Of a stretch of DNA of 64,000 bases, positions 1-8,286 are shown piece by piece (position 1 is the first letter of the stretch; each line of letters opens with the position of its first letter). The translations under genes were made by a program, and so were the position numbers. Source of the stretch: an uncultured bacterium (GTDB lineage Bacteria; Bacillota; Clostridia; Lachnospirales; Lachnospiraceae); assembly GCA_947383005.1 (NCBI GenBank), contig CANDBT010000005.1, forward strand, positions 62,001 to 126,000, read 5' to 3'. The notes beneath the pieces are model-generated. The model was given only the letters and a program-made list of their open reading frames with translations. It was not told the DNA's origin and searched no databases.

Positions 1-495
1 AAATATCATTCTAAAGTCAGCAGAGTTTGGTTTAAAAATAAGACTTTTGGTTGGAATTGTTTCAGCACAAAAATTGACTTTGAGAATGGGACATGCTATT
101 TAGAAGATCGCTTTCACGACACGTACATAAGAGGGTATATAGAAGAAAATCTATATATTCGTCCGTCTTGTTCTGACTGTAAGTTTAAGGGATTGCGGAG
201 GATTGCAGATATAACCTTGGCGGACTTTTGGGGTGTCCAGTTAGAAGAGGCCATGCAGGAAACAGATGGTGGAACATCAATGGTAATGGTACATACAGAA
301 AAAGGAAAGAGATTGTGGAATTCTATAAAACCAAAAGTTTTTTGGAAAGAAAAAAAACTGGAAGATGTGATTCCGGGAAATGATTGTTTTGAGCATTCAG
401 TAAAACCGGGTGTACATAGAGAACAGTTCTTTTTAGATTTAGATAATATGCCTGTCATTGAAAATATTGAACGTTTTTTGAAAAAACGGGAATAG
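1..495 (+). CDS. Coenzyme F420 hydrogenase/dehydrogenase beta-subunit-like protein, C-terminal part
   Basis: Frame 1 is open from the first base, so this is the last 164 residues of a gene that begins before the window. The segment RPSCSDCKFKG followed by RRIADITLADFWG is typical of the C-terminal domain of the F420-hydrogenase beta-subunit family, which often occurs in Clostridia polysaccharide loci near pyruvyltransferase-family genes (one lies at 14074-15228). The family has Fe-S and flavin-binding relatives; the Cys-x2-Cys pair is visible, but the cofactor domain would lie upstream. The role in glycan synthesis is unknown, perhaps a redox step on a sugar precursor. An internal TTG at 193 is not the start, because the family signature continues upstream of it. 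The next gene starts 28 bp downstream. Confidence 0.75.
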   Translation, partial: KYHSKVSRVWFKNKTFGWNCFSTKIDFENGTCYLEDRFHDTYIRGYIEENLYIRPSCSDCKFKGLRRIADITLADFWGVQLEEAMQETDGGTSMVMVHTEKGKRLWNSIKPKVFWKEKKLEDVIPGNDCFEHSVKPGVHREQFFLDLDNMPVIENIERFLKKRE

Positions 496-523
496 AAAGA
501 GGGAATAGGGAGGGAAGGAAAAT

Positions 524-1138
524 ATGGAACCAAATCCGGATAAACTGATTGATAAAGAAAAATATAATTTTATAAAGAAGCAATATCATCAGGAAAATCT
601 AATCCCATACAAAGGCACATATTTTGCGCTGGATCCCTCTGCCAAGTTAGACATTAAAGGAAAATTAAACTTAAATACAAACTGTTTTCAGGGAAACGGA
701 CGTGTCACGAATTTGCGGATGGATGCAGACTCTCAATTCCTTGTACATGGTAGTTTTGATATTTTTTATGGCGGAGATATTATCATTTTTGCCGGTGCGA
801 AACTGGAGATAAGAAGCGGCTTTTGCAACAGCAATCTTTTACTTCGCTGCACAAATTGTATATGGATAGGGGACGAGGTGGCGATTTCCCATAATGTTAC
901 AATTATGGATTCGGATGCTCACGAGATAGTGGAGAATGAACATGCGAAAACACAGCCGGTCAGAATCGGAAATCATGTATGGATCGGTTCCGGAGCCAAG
1001 GTCTTAAAAGGCGTAACGATTGGGAATGGCGCAGTGATTGCAGCTGGTGCTGTAGTTACACGGAATGTTCCTGATCGATGTATGGCGGCGGGAGTTCCAG
1101 CCAGAGTGGTAAAGAAAGATATTGACTGGAAACTGTGA
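524..1138 (+). CDS. Hexapeptide-repeat O-acyltransferase
   Basis: A 204-residue left-handed beta-helix acyltransferase of the maltose/galactoside O-acetyltransferase kind. Hexapeptide periodicity is clear in the C-terminal half (VRIGNHVWIGSGAKVLKGV, then TIGNGAVIAAGAVVTRNVP), ending with AAGVPARVVKK, the usual cap of the sugar O-acetyltransferases. A His in the DSDAHEI segment is the candidate catalytic base. It probably transfers acetyl from acetyl-CoA to a sugar or polyol of the surface glycan in the cytoplasm. The ATG at 524 is preceded by GGGAGGGAAGG. The gene sits between two glycan genes on the same strand. The acceptor cannot be told from sequence. Confidence 0.82.
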   Translation: MEPNPDKLIDKEKYNFIKKQYHQENLIPYKGTYFALDPSAKLDIKGKLNLNTNCFQGNGRVTNLRMDADSQFLVHGSFDIFYGGDIIIFAGAKLEIRSGFCNSNLLLRCTNCIWIGDEVAISHNVTIMDSDAHEIVENEHAKTQPVRIGNHVWIGSGAKVLKGVTIGNGAVIAAGAVVTRNVPDRCMAAGVPARVVKKDIDWKL

Positions 1139-1204
1139 TTTTAATTGTTGTTGAATTTGAAAACATAGAAAGAATTTAAAATCTGAGTCAGGTGAGTGAA
1201 GGAT

Positions 1205-2593
1205 ATGAAAAATAAAACACAGATGATCCTTCTTGCAGGGGGAAAAGGCGAACGGTTTGGTGGCGAATTGCCTAAGCAATTTGTAAAGATTGCGGGACGA
1301 ACAGTAATTGAGCATACCATTGACCAGATAGAAAAATCTGAATTTATCGATTCGATGATTATTGTAATTAACGGAAAGTTTTATGACTATATGAATGATT
1401 TATTATTGAAAAATCATTTTCGGAAAGTCAAAAATGTAGTAATTGGAGGAAAGACCAGACAGGAATCTTCTTATATGGGAATTTGCGCCTGCGATGAAGA
1501 TACCGATAAAATATTATTTCATGATGCGATCCGTCCGTTTGTATCCGGAAAAATACTGGAGGATGTAGTAAAAGCCTTGGATAGTTATGATGCGGTGGAT
1601 GTAGCTATAGAATGCGCAGATACAATCGTGCAGATTGATGATAAAAGGATTATCGATAATATTCCGAAACGAAAATATCTAAGACGAGGACAGACGCCAC
1701 AGGGGTTTCGTAAGAGTGTAATAGAAGAGGCGTATAGAAGATATTTTGCTGATGGCTCTTTGGAGGTAACTGATGATTGCGGAATTGTCAGAGAGTATGA
1801 TCTGGCGGATATTTATGTGGTAGATGGAAGCGAGCAGAATATAAAGCTTACTTATCAGGAAGATATATATTTGGCGGATAAGCTTTTTCAGATCCGCTCT
1901 GTCAGAGGAAATACCCAAAATGAAAGAGGACAAGATATCTATTGCGCTTTGAAAGCTAAAGTGGGGGTTATTATTGGGGCTGGCGGAGGAATCGGAGCCG
2001 ATATCCAGCGCCTTTTGGAAAAACATGGATGCACAGCCTATGGTTTTTCTCGCAAAAGCGGCTGCGACATTAATCACTATGAACAAATCGAGGCTGTGTT
2101 AAAGCAGGTATATGAAAAGGAACATAGAATTGATTATGTGATCAATACAGCGGGAGAACTTCGGATAGGAAAGCTGGAAAGCATATCGGCGGAGGAAATT
2201 GATGGGTTAATTGGCGTGGATTATGGGGGAGCGGTTAAGGTGACAAAGGCATCACTTCCCTATCTGCGGCAGACGAAAGGGAGCTTGCTGCTATTTGCTT
2301 CCAGTTCCTATACCAGAGGGCGGGCCATGTACAGTGTTTATTCTTCAGCGAAGGCTGCCATAGTGAATTTCACACAGGCGGTAGCAGAGGAGATGGCAGA
2401 GGAAGGTGTTCGCGTTAATGTGATCAATCCGGAACGGACAGATACGCCTATGAGGAGAAAAAATTTCGGAAAGGAAGATCCGGCCACTCTTTTATCAAGC
2501 AGTGTGGTGGCGGAAGCTGCCATAGAAGCAGTTTCTGCGAATTATACAGGGCAGGTTATTGATGTGAGAAGAGACAGAGGGGTGAGAAAATGA
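1205..2593 (+). CDS. Bifunctional CDP-ribitol-type pyrophosphorylase / pentulose-5-phosphate reductase (IspD-SDR fusion)
   Basis: 462 residues with two domains. Residues 1-225 are an IspD/TarI-type cytidylyltransferase (LLAGGKGERFG, LPKQF and the later FHDAIRPFV). Residues 250-462 are a short-chain dehydrogenase with the nucleotide-binding loop GAGGGIG (258-264) and the catalytic YSSAK (Tyr379, Lys383). This arrangement matches Haemophilus Bcs1, which reduces ribulose 5-phosphate to ribitol 5-phosphate and couples it to CTP to give CDP-ribitol. ATG at 1205 is preferred because AGGTGA lies 9 nt upstream; GTG at 1196 is an alternative. The stop overlaps the next start (ATGA). The Rpe-like protein at 15213 could supply the pentulose phosphate. 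The domain call is strong; the exact polyol is inferred. Confidence 0.85.
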   Translation: MKNKTQMILLAGGKGERFGGELPKQFVKIAGRTVIEHTIDQIEKSEFIDSMIIVINGKFYDYMNDLLLKNHFRKVKNVVIGGKTRQESSYMGICACDEDTDKILFHDAIRPFVSGKILEDVVKALDSYDAVDVAIECADTIVQIDDKRIIDNIPKRKYLRRGQTPQGFRKSVIEEAYRRYFADGSLEVTDDCGIVREYDLADIYVVDGSEQNIKLTYQEDIYLADKLFQIRSVRGNTQNERGQDIYCALKAKVGVIIGAGGGIGADIQRLLEKHGCTAYGFSRKSGCDINHYEQIEAVLKQVYEKEHRIDYVINTAGELRIGKLESISAEEIDGLIGVDYGGAVKVTKASLPYLRQTKGSLLLFASSSYTRGRAMYSVYSSAKAAIVNFTQAVAEEMAEEGVRVNVINPERTDTPMRRKNFGKEDPATLLSSSVVAEAAIEAVSANYTGQVIDVRRDRGVRK

Positions 2594-4131
2594 AGATTGA
2601 ATATATCGTGATTCAGGCCGGCGGACAGGGGACAAGGATGGGGAATCTGGCAAAGAACAGACCCAAGGCGCTGGTATCAGTGAAGAATCTTCCGATTATT
2701 TTTCATTTATTCCGAAAATTTTCCAATAAGAAATTTATTATTGTCAGTGATTATAAATCTGAAGTGTTGGAACGCTATCTCAGGACATTTGGAAAAGTGG
2801 AATATCTTTTAGTGAATACATCAAAAAAAGGAAATGCGGCAGGAATAACGGATGCGCTCAGATTCCTTCCAGAGCATACTCCGTTTATGCTGGTTTGGTC
2901 GGATATTTTATTTTCCAATAGATTTCAGATTCCTGAAGCGGATAAAGAATGTTATGTAGGGGTTTTTAACAATATACCTTGCAGCTGGCGGTTGGAGAAC
3001 GGACAACTGGAAAAGAGATCTGCAGTCGGTTCCGGGGTGGCAGGCTGTTTTGTGTTTGATAAAAAGGAACGTTTGGCGACTCTGCCTTCAGAAGGGAGTT
3101 TTACTTCGTGGCTGTCGAAAAGTGAGATCCCGTTAATGGCGATGGATATGCAGGAAAGTATGGAAATCGGAACCAGTGAAGCTTTATATCAAGTGGATTC
3201 TGGAGAAAATCGTTGCAGACCTTATAATCATATGGAATTTTCAGAAGATAAAGTGATAAAAACCGGGCTGACGGAAGAAGGAAAGAAATTGATTGAGAGG
3301 GAGGCACGGTGGTATGAGAAGGTATTGGAGTATGGTTTCCATGGAATTCCTCAAATATACAGCTTGTCTCCATTGACCATGGAACGGATTGACGGAGATA
3401 ATATATTTAAAGCAAAGTTAGATGAGGAGCAGAAGAAACAAACCATTTGTCGGCTTGTAGAGACCTTAGCAACCCTGCATAGTTACGAAAAGGTAGATTC
3501 CGATTATTTTGATCTCCAAAAAGACTATTATAAGAAGACTTTGGATCGTATTCAGGGAATCCGGGAAGTAATCCCATTGACTAATAGGGAATACATAACC
3601 ATCAATGGAATGAAGTGCAAGAATATTTTCTTCTTTGAAAAAGAATTAGAAGGTGCGGTGCGGAAGACATTGTTTGATACAGAGTTCGGTTTGATTCATG
3701 GAGACTGTACCCTGACCAATACCATGATCGATCAGGAAGGAAAGATCTATTTTATTGATGCCAGAGGATATTTTGGGGACAGCGAATTTTTTGGAGATGT
3801 GTATTATGACTGGGCAAAACTGTACTATTCCATTCACGGATGTTTTGATCAGTTCAATATCAAAAATTTTGAACTTGAGATTCTAGAAGGGGGAGGAGTA
3901 GAAAGGGAGGAAATACGATTTGCGATTGCTCCCAGCGGTTGGGCACATTTGACAGAATACTTTCTGGAACAGATTCCCCGGTACAATATTAGTAAGATCA
4001 AATTGATTCATGCGATTGTCTGGATGTCACTGGCCAGCCATTGCTGGGAAGATTATGATTCCATGTGTTTGGCCTTTTATAATGGCGTGTATTTGTGGAA
4101 TGAGTGGATGAAGGAATATGGTGGGAATTAA
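2590..4131 (+). CDS. Sugar-1-P/choline-P-type nucleotidyltransferase fused to an APH/choline-kinase-like kinase
   Basis: 513 residues. The N-terminal 220 residues are a LicC-like nucleotidyltransferase (IQAGGQGTRMG near residue 8, NRPKALVSV near 24). The C-terminal 290 residues are an aminoglycoside-phosphotransferase/choline-kinase fold with the catalytic loop HGDCTLTN (His370, Asp372, Asn377) and the metal-binding Asp390 in the FIDARG segment. One protein could therefore phosphorylate a small alcohol and activate the product with CTP or another NTP, as LicA plus LicC do for choline. No LicB-like importer or LicD-like transferase is visible here, so choline is only one possibility. It overlaps the upstream gene by 4 nt and is followed after 2 nt by a HAD gene. 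Confidence 0.78.
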   Translation: MKIEYIVIQAGGQGTRMGNLAKNRPKALVSVKNLPIIFHLFRKFSNKKFIIVSDYKSEVLERYLRTFGKVEYLLVNTSKKGNAAGITDALRFLPEHTPFMLVWSDILFSNRFQIPEADKECYVGVFNNIPCSWRLENGQLEKRSAVGSGVAGCFVFDKKERLATLPSEGSFTSWLSKSEIPLMAMDMQESMEIGTSEALYQVDSGENRCRPYNHMEFSEDKVIKTGLTEEGKKLIEREARWYEKVLEYGFHGIPQIYSLSPLTMERIDGDNIFKAKLDEEQKKQTICRLVETLATLHSYEKVDSDYFDLQKDYYKKTLDRIQGIREVIPLTNREYITINGMKCKNIFFFEKELEGAVRKTLFDTEFGLIHGDCTLTNTMIDQEGKIYFIDARGYFGDSEFFGDVYYDWAKLYYSIHGCFDQFNIKNFELEILEGGGVEREEIRFAIAPSGWAHLTEYFLEQIPRYNISKIKLIHAIVWMSLASHCWEDYDSMCLAFYNGVYLWNEWMKEYGGN

Positions 4132-4133
4132 CG

Positions 4134-4511
4134 ATGAAAGAAACGATAAGGTTATCAACATTATCCCATACCTGGATTTTGGATTTTGACGGTACATTGG
4201 TAGAGCATAATGGGTACAAAACAGGAGAGGATCATTGGCTGCCGGGTGCAAAGGAATTCCTTTCAAATATTCCGGAAACGGATTATGTGCTGATCTTGAC
4301 AGCGAGAGAAAAAGAGTCTGAAGAAAAAACAGTGGCATTTTTGAAGAAACATCATATCCGTTATGACGATATTAAGTTTGCGATGCCCATGGGGGAGAGA
4401 ATTTTACTAAATGACAGCAAACCTTCCGGTCTGAAAATGAGTTATGCGGTGGAGTGCGGAAGGAATGAGGGACTGCAAGGGCTGGAGGTTATCATTGATG
4501 AAAAGCTATAG
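4134..4511 (+). CDS. Small HAD-superfamily hydrolase
   Basis: 125 residues with the HAD motif I DFDGT (Asp17, Asp19), a motif II-like LILTARE near residue 50, and a C-terminal NDSKPSG loop that may carry the motif IV acidic residue. It lacks a large cap domain, as in other small phosphatases of nucleotide-polyol and capsule loci. It probably dephosphorylates a sugar or polyol phosphate, or a nucleotide intermediate, made by the two fusion enzymes upstream. The ATG at 4134 lies two bases after the previous stop and has GGTGGGA upstream; the longer frame from 4104 would run into the preceding gene. The end overlaps the next gene by 14 nt, indicating tight co-translation. Confidence 0.75.
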   Translation: MKETIRLSTLSHTWILDFDGTLVEHNGYKTGEDHWLPGAKEFLSNIPETDYVLILTAREKESEEKTVAFLKKHHIRYDDIKFAMPMGERILLNDSKPSGLKMSYAVECGRNEGLQGLEVIIDEKL

Positions 4512-5028
4512 TGAAATTGATCTGGAGGGGCATTTTGCCTTGGCTGATAAGGGAAAACAATTATGGGAAACTATCGATGAGAGATTTAACGCAGATTTAT
4601 ATATTCTTTTTCCTCATGTTAATGAAGAGTATAATTATTATGCGCTGCTTTATTTAGATGAGTATATTGTGGCGAAAAAGGCGGAAAAGGTTGTTTTAAT
4701 TACGATGGAGAGCGTGATAAAAAAGGCATTGCCTGTCTTTTCAAAATCAAAAGCAGAGGTTTATGAAGTAAGCAATGATGATATAAAAGCAATCATAAAA
4801 TATTATGCTTTATATGAGTTTTCCACCAGATTAACGATTATTTCACTAAAAGAACCGTATGACACTTGTGGCGAGAACTTGTTGGGGGTAAAAGGAGTTA
4901 CAAAAGAAGATTTGTTGTGTTTTGATATTTATCGATTTTTTGAGAATCCGCATAAGAATATACCAGCGTATGACGGGGAAGATGAACAGTTATTATGGTT
5001 TATGCAATTGGGAAGGAAGAAAAACTAA
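4498..5028 (+). CDS. Unrecognised 176-residue protein of the glycan locus
   Basis: I do not recognise this family. It starts at ATG 4498 with GGAGG about 9 nt upstream, inside the end of the HAD gene. The protein is soluble in appearance, with no signal peptide or membrane segment, and rich in acidic, Tyr and Ile residues. It seems to alternate beta strands and helices (VVLITMESVIKKALPVF; LTIISLKEPYDTCG), which would fit a Rossmann-like or GT-B-half fold, but no diagnostic motif is visible. It ends directly at the start of the next gene. Its fixed place between a phosphatase, a Rossmann-like protein and a glycyl radical enzyme makes a role in the same pathway likely. The region is clearly more A+T rich than the genes after 12.7 kb. 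Confidence 0.6.
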   Translation: MKSYSEIDLEGHFALADKGKQLWETIDERFNADLYILFPHVNEEYNYYALLYLDEYIVAKKAEKVVLITMESVIKKALPVFSKSKAEVYEVSNDDIKAIIKYYALYEFSTRLTIISLKEPYDTCGENLLGVKGVTKEDLLCFDIYRFFENPHKNIPAYDGEDEQLLWFMQLGRKKN

Positions 5029-5412
5029 ATGGCAAATGGATGGGATTGTTATGCAACAACAAAACGATGGCTGATTAATCGGAGTAAAGGGAAATATTTG
5101 TCAGATTATTTTAATCAATATCCGTATAAAAAAATAGCTATCTACGGCGTAGAAGATACAGGAAAACTCTTGTATGAAGAAATCAAAGATTCAAATTGTG
5201 AAATTGTTTGCTTTATTGATAAAAGCGCAGAAGGGCATAGAGAAGAGCAGGGGATACCAGTGATTTTATTGGATGAAAGAAAGTTATATGATGAAATTGA
5301 CGCTATTATCATATCTTCACTAGAAAATTATGATGAAGTCATAGAAGATTTAATAAAATGTGAGATCTTTCTTCCATTAGTATTGCTAAGAGATATTATA
5401 TATGAATTGTAG
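5029..5412 (+). CDS. Stand-alone small Rossmann-like domain protein
   Basis: 127 residues. The segment KIAIYGVEDTGKLLYEEI followed by VCFIDKS, and later a DAIIISS strand, has the pattern of a small dinucleotide-binding-like module (as in the N-terminal domain of PglD or the C-terminal domain of sugar C-methyltransferases): beta strand, G-x-x-x-(T/I)-G loop, helix, strand ending in I-D-K/R, then a strand before I(I/V)(S/T). The same module recurs in four nearby genes (8287, 9655, 10935 and 13656). The enzyme function is unknown; it may bind a nucleotide-activated substrate. The ATG follows the previous stop immediately, with GGAAGG about 14 nt upstream. Confidence 0.6.
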   Translation: MANGWDCYATTKRWLINRSKGKYLSDYFNQYPYKKIAIYGVEDTGKLLYEEIKDSNCEIVCFIDKSAEGHREEQGIPVILLDERKLYDEIDAIIISSLENYDEVIEDLIKCEIFLPLVLLRDIIYEL

Positions 5413-5426
5413 GAGGGTGTTGTCAG

Positions 5427-7412
5427 ATGTTTGAAATGGATGATAGAAGGATGTTTGAAAATAAAGGAAGTATGCAGTATCGCAAGGAAATCAGTAAAAT
5501 TCAGAATATGAAATTTCCTGAATTTGTTTGGTTAAATAAAAATGGTTCCTATTGTAAAAAGTTGACTTATATAATGGAGAATGTTCAAATAGAGATAGAT
5601 TCAGATAATCGATTTATTTATTTTATTGATATGCGTTTGATTCCAGATAATTTCAGAGGCGTTGTATTTGATAATATTTCTCTGGACTATCGTAAGATTA
5701 TTCAATTTGGTTTGGAAGAATTAAAGTATAAACAAGAGGAATGTACGAATAAGTTTACTGAGGATTATAATCAAGTTATTAATGCTTTGATATTACTTTC
5801 TAAACGAATTTATCTTGAATTATTACAGAGAAATGACGAAAGAACTAACTGGTTTTCTAATATGATTCAAAAAAAGGCGGATTCTTTTGAGGAGGCAGTA
5901 CAGAGAATTTTGTTCCTTAATATGATTCTTTGGCAAACAAATCATCCATTGATGGGATTTGGCCTTTTAGATACAATTTTGGAAGAAGTTTATGAAAAAG
6001 ACAAAGAATGCGGAATCCAGAATAAGGATAAAGTAATGTGTCCGATTATGGATTTTTACCGAACGCTTCATAAATATTATTGGTATAAAAGTCATGCGTT
6101 GGTAGGAGATACAGGTCAGCTTATTATCGTGGGAAGAACTGATTTTGAAGGAAATTATCATTATAATGACTTGACATATTGCTTTATTGATGGAATAAAA
6201 AAACTTCAGTTTCCAGATCCAAAGGTTCTTCTTCGCGTATCTAAAGATACTCCAAGAGATTTAATGAATTGTGCTATGGAATGCATTGCGACAGGTGTTG
6301 GATGTCCGGTTTTAGCTAATGACGATGTGATTATTCCTAAATTAATAAAAAATGGAATTGACCAAAAAGACGCTTATGATTATGCTACAGCTGCTTGCTG
6401 GGAACCACTAATTGCGTGGAAGTGTCCATTTAGCAATAACCTAACTGTTTTAAATTACATGAAATCTATGGAAAATATGTTCATAAGAGAACCATTAGAA
6501 AAAATTGATAGCTTTGATAGTTTTGTTGAACGGTATCTATTTTATTTAAAGCATAACTTAAAAGCAGTAAAAAATTCTCTTTGGAATCGAAGGTTCGCTT
6601 ATGATCCTTTAGTTTCAATATTTATCGGGAATTGTAAAGAAAGGAAGAAAGACGTTTCAGCTGGCGGGGCGGTTTATAATGATTATGGAATGACGACCAT
6701 AGCTTTGGGAAATGTAATAAATGCTATGTGCAATATAAAGGAATATGTTTTTGAAAAGAAAGTATACACTTTACAAGAAATAAGAAATATTTTGTTGACT
6801 GATTTTGATAAAGAAGAAGATTTGATTGAAATGTTAAAAAGAAATCCAGATAAATATGGAACGGATAGCCATTTAGCTCTTGATTTAACAAATAAAATTA
6901 TTGATATAACATGTCAAAACACATTAGATTTTACTAATTATATGGGAGGAAAGTTAAAATTTGGTCTTAGCTCACCTGCTTATGTGGATGTCGGAAAAGG
7001 TTCTATGGCATCGTTTGATGGAAGAAAAAAGGGGGAACCTTTTTGTGTGCATATTTCGTCTCCTAATGCGGAAGCATATACAGAATTGGTAAATTTCGCG
7101 ACATCGATAGAATTAAAAGAAAATAGTTATAATGGAAATGTAGTGGACTTTATAACAACGCCCTCATTTATCTCAGAAAATTTAGTTAAGTTTGTAGATT
7201 TTGTATATGGTGGTATTGAAAAAGGCTTTCTTGAAATGCAGATAGGAGTAACAAGCAGCGATATGCTTATTTCCGCGAGAGAACATCCAGAGAAATTTCC
7301 TAATTTAATTGTGCGTGTCTGGGGATTTAGCGCGTATTTTAATGATCTGCCTGAGGATTATAAAAATGTAATAATAAAAAGGGCGTTAGAAAATGAAGGT
7401 AAAAGCGCATGA
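5427..7412 (+). CDS. Glycyl radical enzyme, dehydratase/lyase-like, short form
   Basis: 661 residues with both hallmarks of the pyruvate formate-lyase superfamily: the active-site Cys324 in the segment AACWEP, and a C-terminal glycyl radical loop RVWGFSAYF with Gly633 as the expected radical site. The Cys-x-Glu-Pro pattern (Glu326) is that of the eliminases (glycerol/propanediol dehydratase, choline lyase, hydroxyproline dehydratase) and not the Cys-Cys of pyruvate formate-lyase. At 661 residues it is clearly shorter than usual members (about 760-850). AGGAGGG lies 9 nt before ATG 5427. The activase gene overlaps its stop by 4 nt. Lying inside a glycan locus, it probably performs a radical dehydration or C-X cleavage of a polyol or amino-alcohol precursor. 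The substrate is unknown. Activity would need strict anaerobiosis. Confidence 0.85.
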   Translation: MFEMDDRRMFENKGSMQYRKEISKIQNMKFPEFVWLNKNGSYCKKLTYIMENVQIEIDSDNRFIYFIDMRLIPDNFRGVVFDNISLDYRKIIQFGLEELKYKQEECTNKFTEDYNQVINALILLSKRIYLELLQRNDERTNWFSNMIQKKADSFEEAVQRILFLNMILWQTNHPLMGFGLLDTILEEVYEKDKECGIQNKDKVMCPIMDFYRTLHKYYWYKSHALVGDTGQLIIVGRTDFEGNYHYNDLTYCFIDGIKKLQFPDPKVLLRVSKDTPRDLMNCAMECIATGVGCPVLANDDVIIPKLIKNGIDQKDAYDYATAACWEPLIAWKCPFSNNLTVLNYMKSMENMFIREPLEKIDSFDSFVERYLFYLKHNLKAVKNSLWNRRFAYDPLVSIFIGNCKERKKDVSAGGAVYNDYGMTTIALGNVINAMCNIKEYVFEKKVYTLQEIRNILLTDFDKEEDLIEMLKRNPDKYGTDSHLALDLTNKIIDITCQNTLDFTNYMGGKLKFGLSSPAYVDVGKGSMASFDGRKKGEPFCVHISSPNAEAYTELVNFATSIELKENSYNGNVVDFITTPSFISENLVKFVDFVYGGIEKGFLEMQIGVTSSDMLISAREHPEKFPNLIVRVWGFSAYFNDLPEDYKNVIIKRALENEGKSA

Positions 7413-8272
7413 GTATCATATACACAAACATTCAACGCATGTGTGTACATGATGGACCAGGAGTCAGGACTACTGTTTTTTTAAAGGGGTGTAATTTGGC
7501 TTGTCCGTGGTGTTGCAATCCGGAAAATATGCGTCGGGAAGTTGAATATTATTTTCAGCGAGAAAAATGTGAAAGAATAAAAAATAGAAAACGATTTTGC
7601 AGTAAATGCAAAATTTCAACTGGAGAATTTCCTACAGTAGAAACGATGAAAAAATGTATATGTCCTTTTGGATATATAGGCAAATATGGAAAATGTATAA
7701 ATGCGGAACATATGATGGATGTTTTATATAAAGACAGGGGATACTGGGGCAGAGATGGAGGTGTGACTTTTTCTGGCGGCGAAGCGCTATTGCAAATAGA
7801 GAAATTGCTTCCAGTTCTTGAAGCATTAAATAGAGAAAAAATTTCTGTGGTTTTTGAAACAGCTTTACATGTTCCATGGGAAAATGTAAAATTAGCGAGT
7901 TTATATACCGATTGCTTTTTGGTAGATGTTAAAATTCTTGACGAAGACATGTGTAACAATATAATCCATGGAAATGTTCGTTTGTTTTTGAGTAATGTGG
8001 AAAAATTGGTTAAAACAGAGAAAAATATTAAATTTAGGGTTCCGTGTTGTGATGAATATACATTAACAAAGTGTAATCAGAAATTACTGTTAGATTTTTT
8101 TGCCAAGTATACAAATATCCCTATAGAAATATTTGCTATTCATTCTTTAGGTAAGAAAAAATATGAATCTTTAAATAGAAAATGTTTTGAAAATCCATCA
8201 AAAGAAAAAATGACTCATTTTTATGATAATCTGGTGAAACAAGGAAACCAAGTAGCGATTATTCACATTTAA
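7409..8272 (+). CDS. Glycyl-radical-enzyme activating enzyme (radical SAM)
   Basis: 287 residues. The N-terminus RMCVHDGPGVRTTVFLKGC is the standard activase signature, and Cys28, Cys32 and Cys35 (CNLACPWC) bind the SAM-coordinated 4Fe-4S cluster. An insert at about residues 50-95 carries more cysteines (CERIKNRKRFCSKC, later CICPFGYIGKYGKC), resembling the extra cluster domain of dehydratase-class activases, though with irregular spacing. A GGVTFSGGEALLQ segment is the conserved SAM-binding glycine motif. It would abstract hydrogen from Gly633 of the upstream GRE. The start ATG overlaps that gene's stop (ATGA), so the pair is translationally coupled. Confidence 0.92.
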   Translation: MSIIYTNIQRMCVHDGPGVRTTVFLKGCNLACPWCCNPENMRREVEYYFQREKCERIKNRKRFCSKCKISTGEFPTVETMKKCICPFGYIGKYGKCINAEHMMDVLYKDRGYWGRDGGVTFSGGEALLQIEKLLPVLEALNREKISVVFETALHVPWENVKLASLYTDCFLVDVKILDEDMCNNIIHGNVRLFLSNVEKLVKTEKNIKFRVPCCDEYTLTKCNQKLLLDFFAKYTNIPIEIFAIHSLGKKKYESLNRKCFENPSKEKMTHFYDNLVKQGNQVAIIHI

Positions 8273-8286
8273 AAGAGGATGAAATT

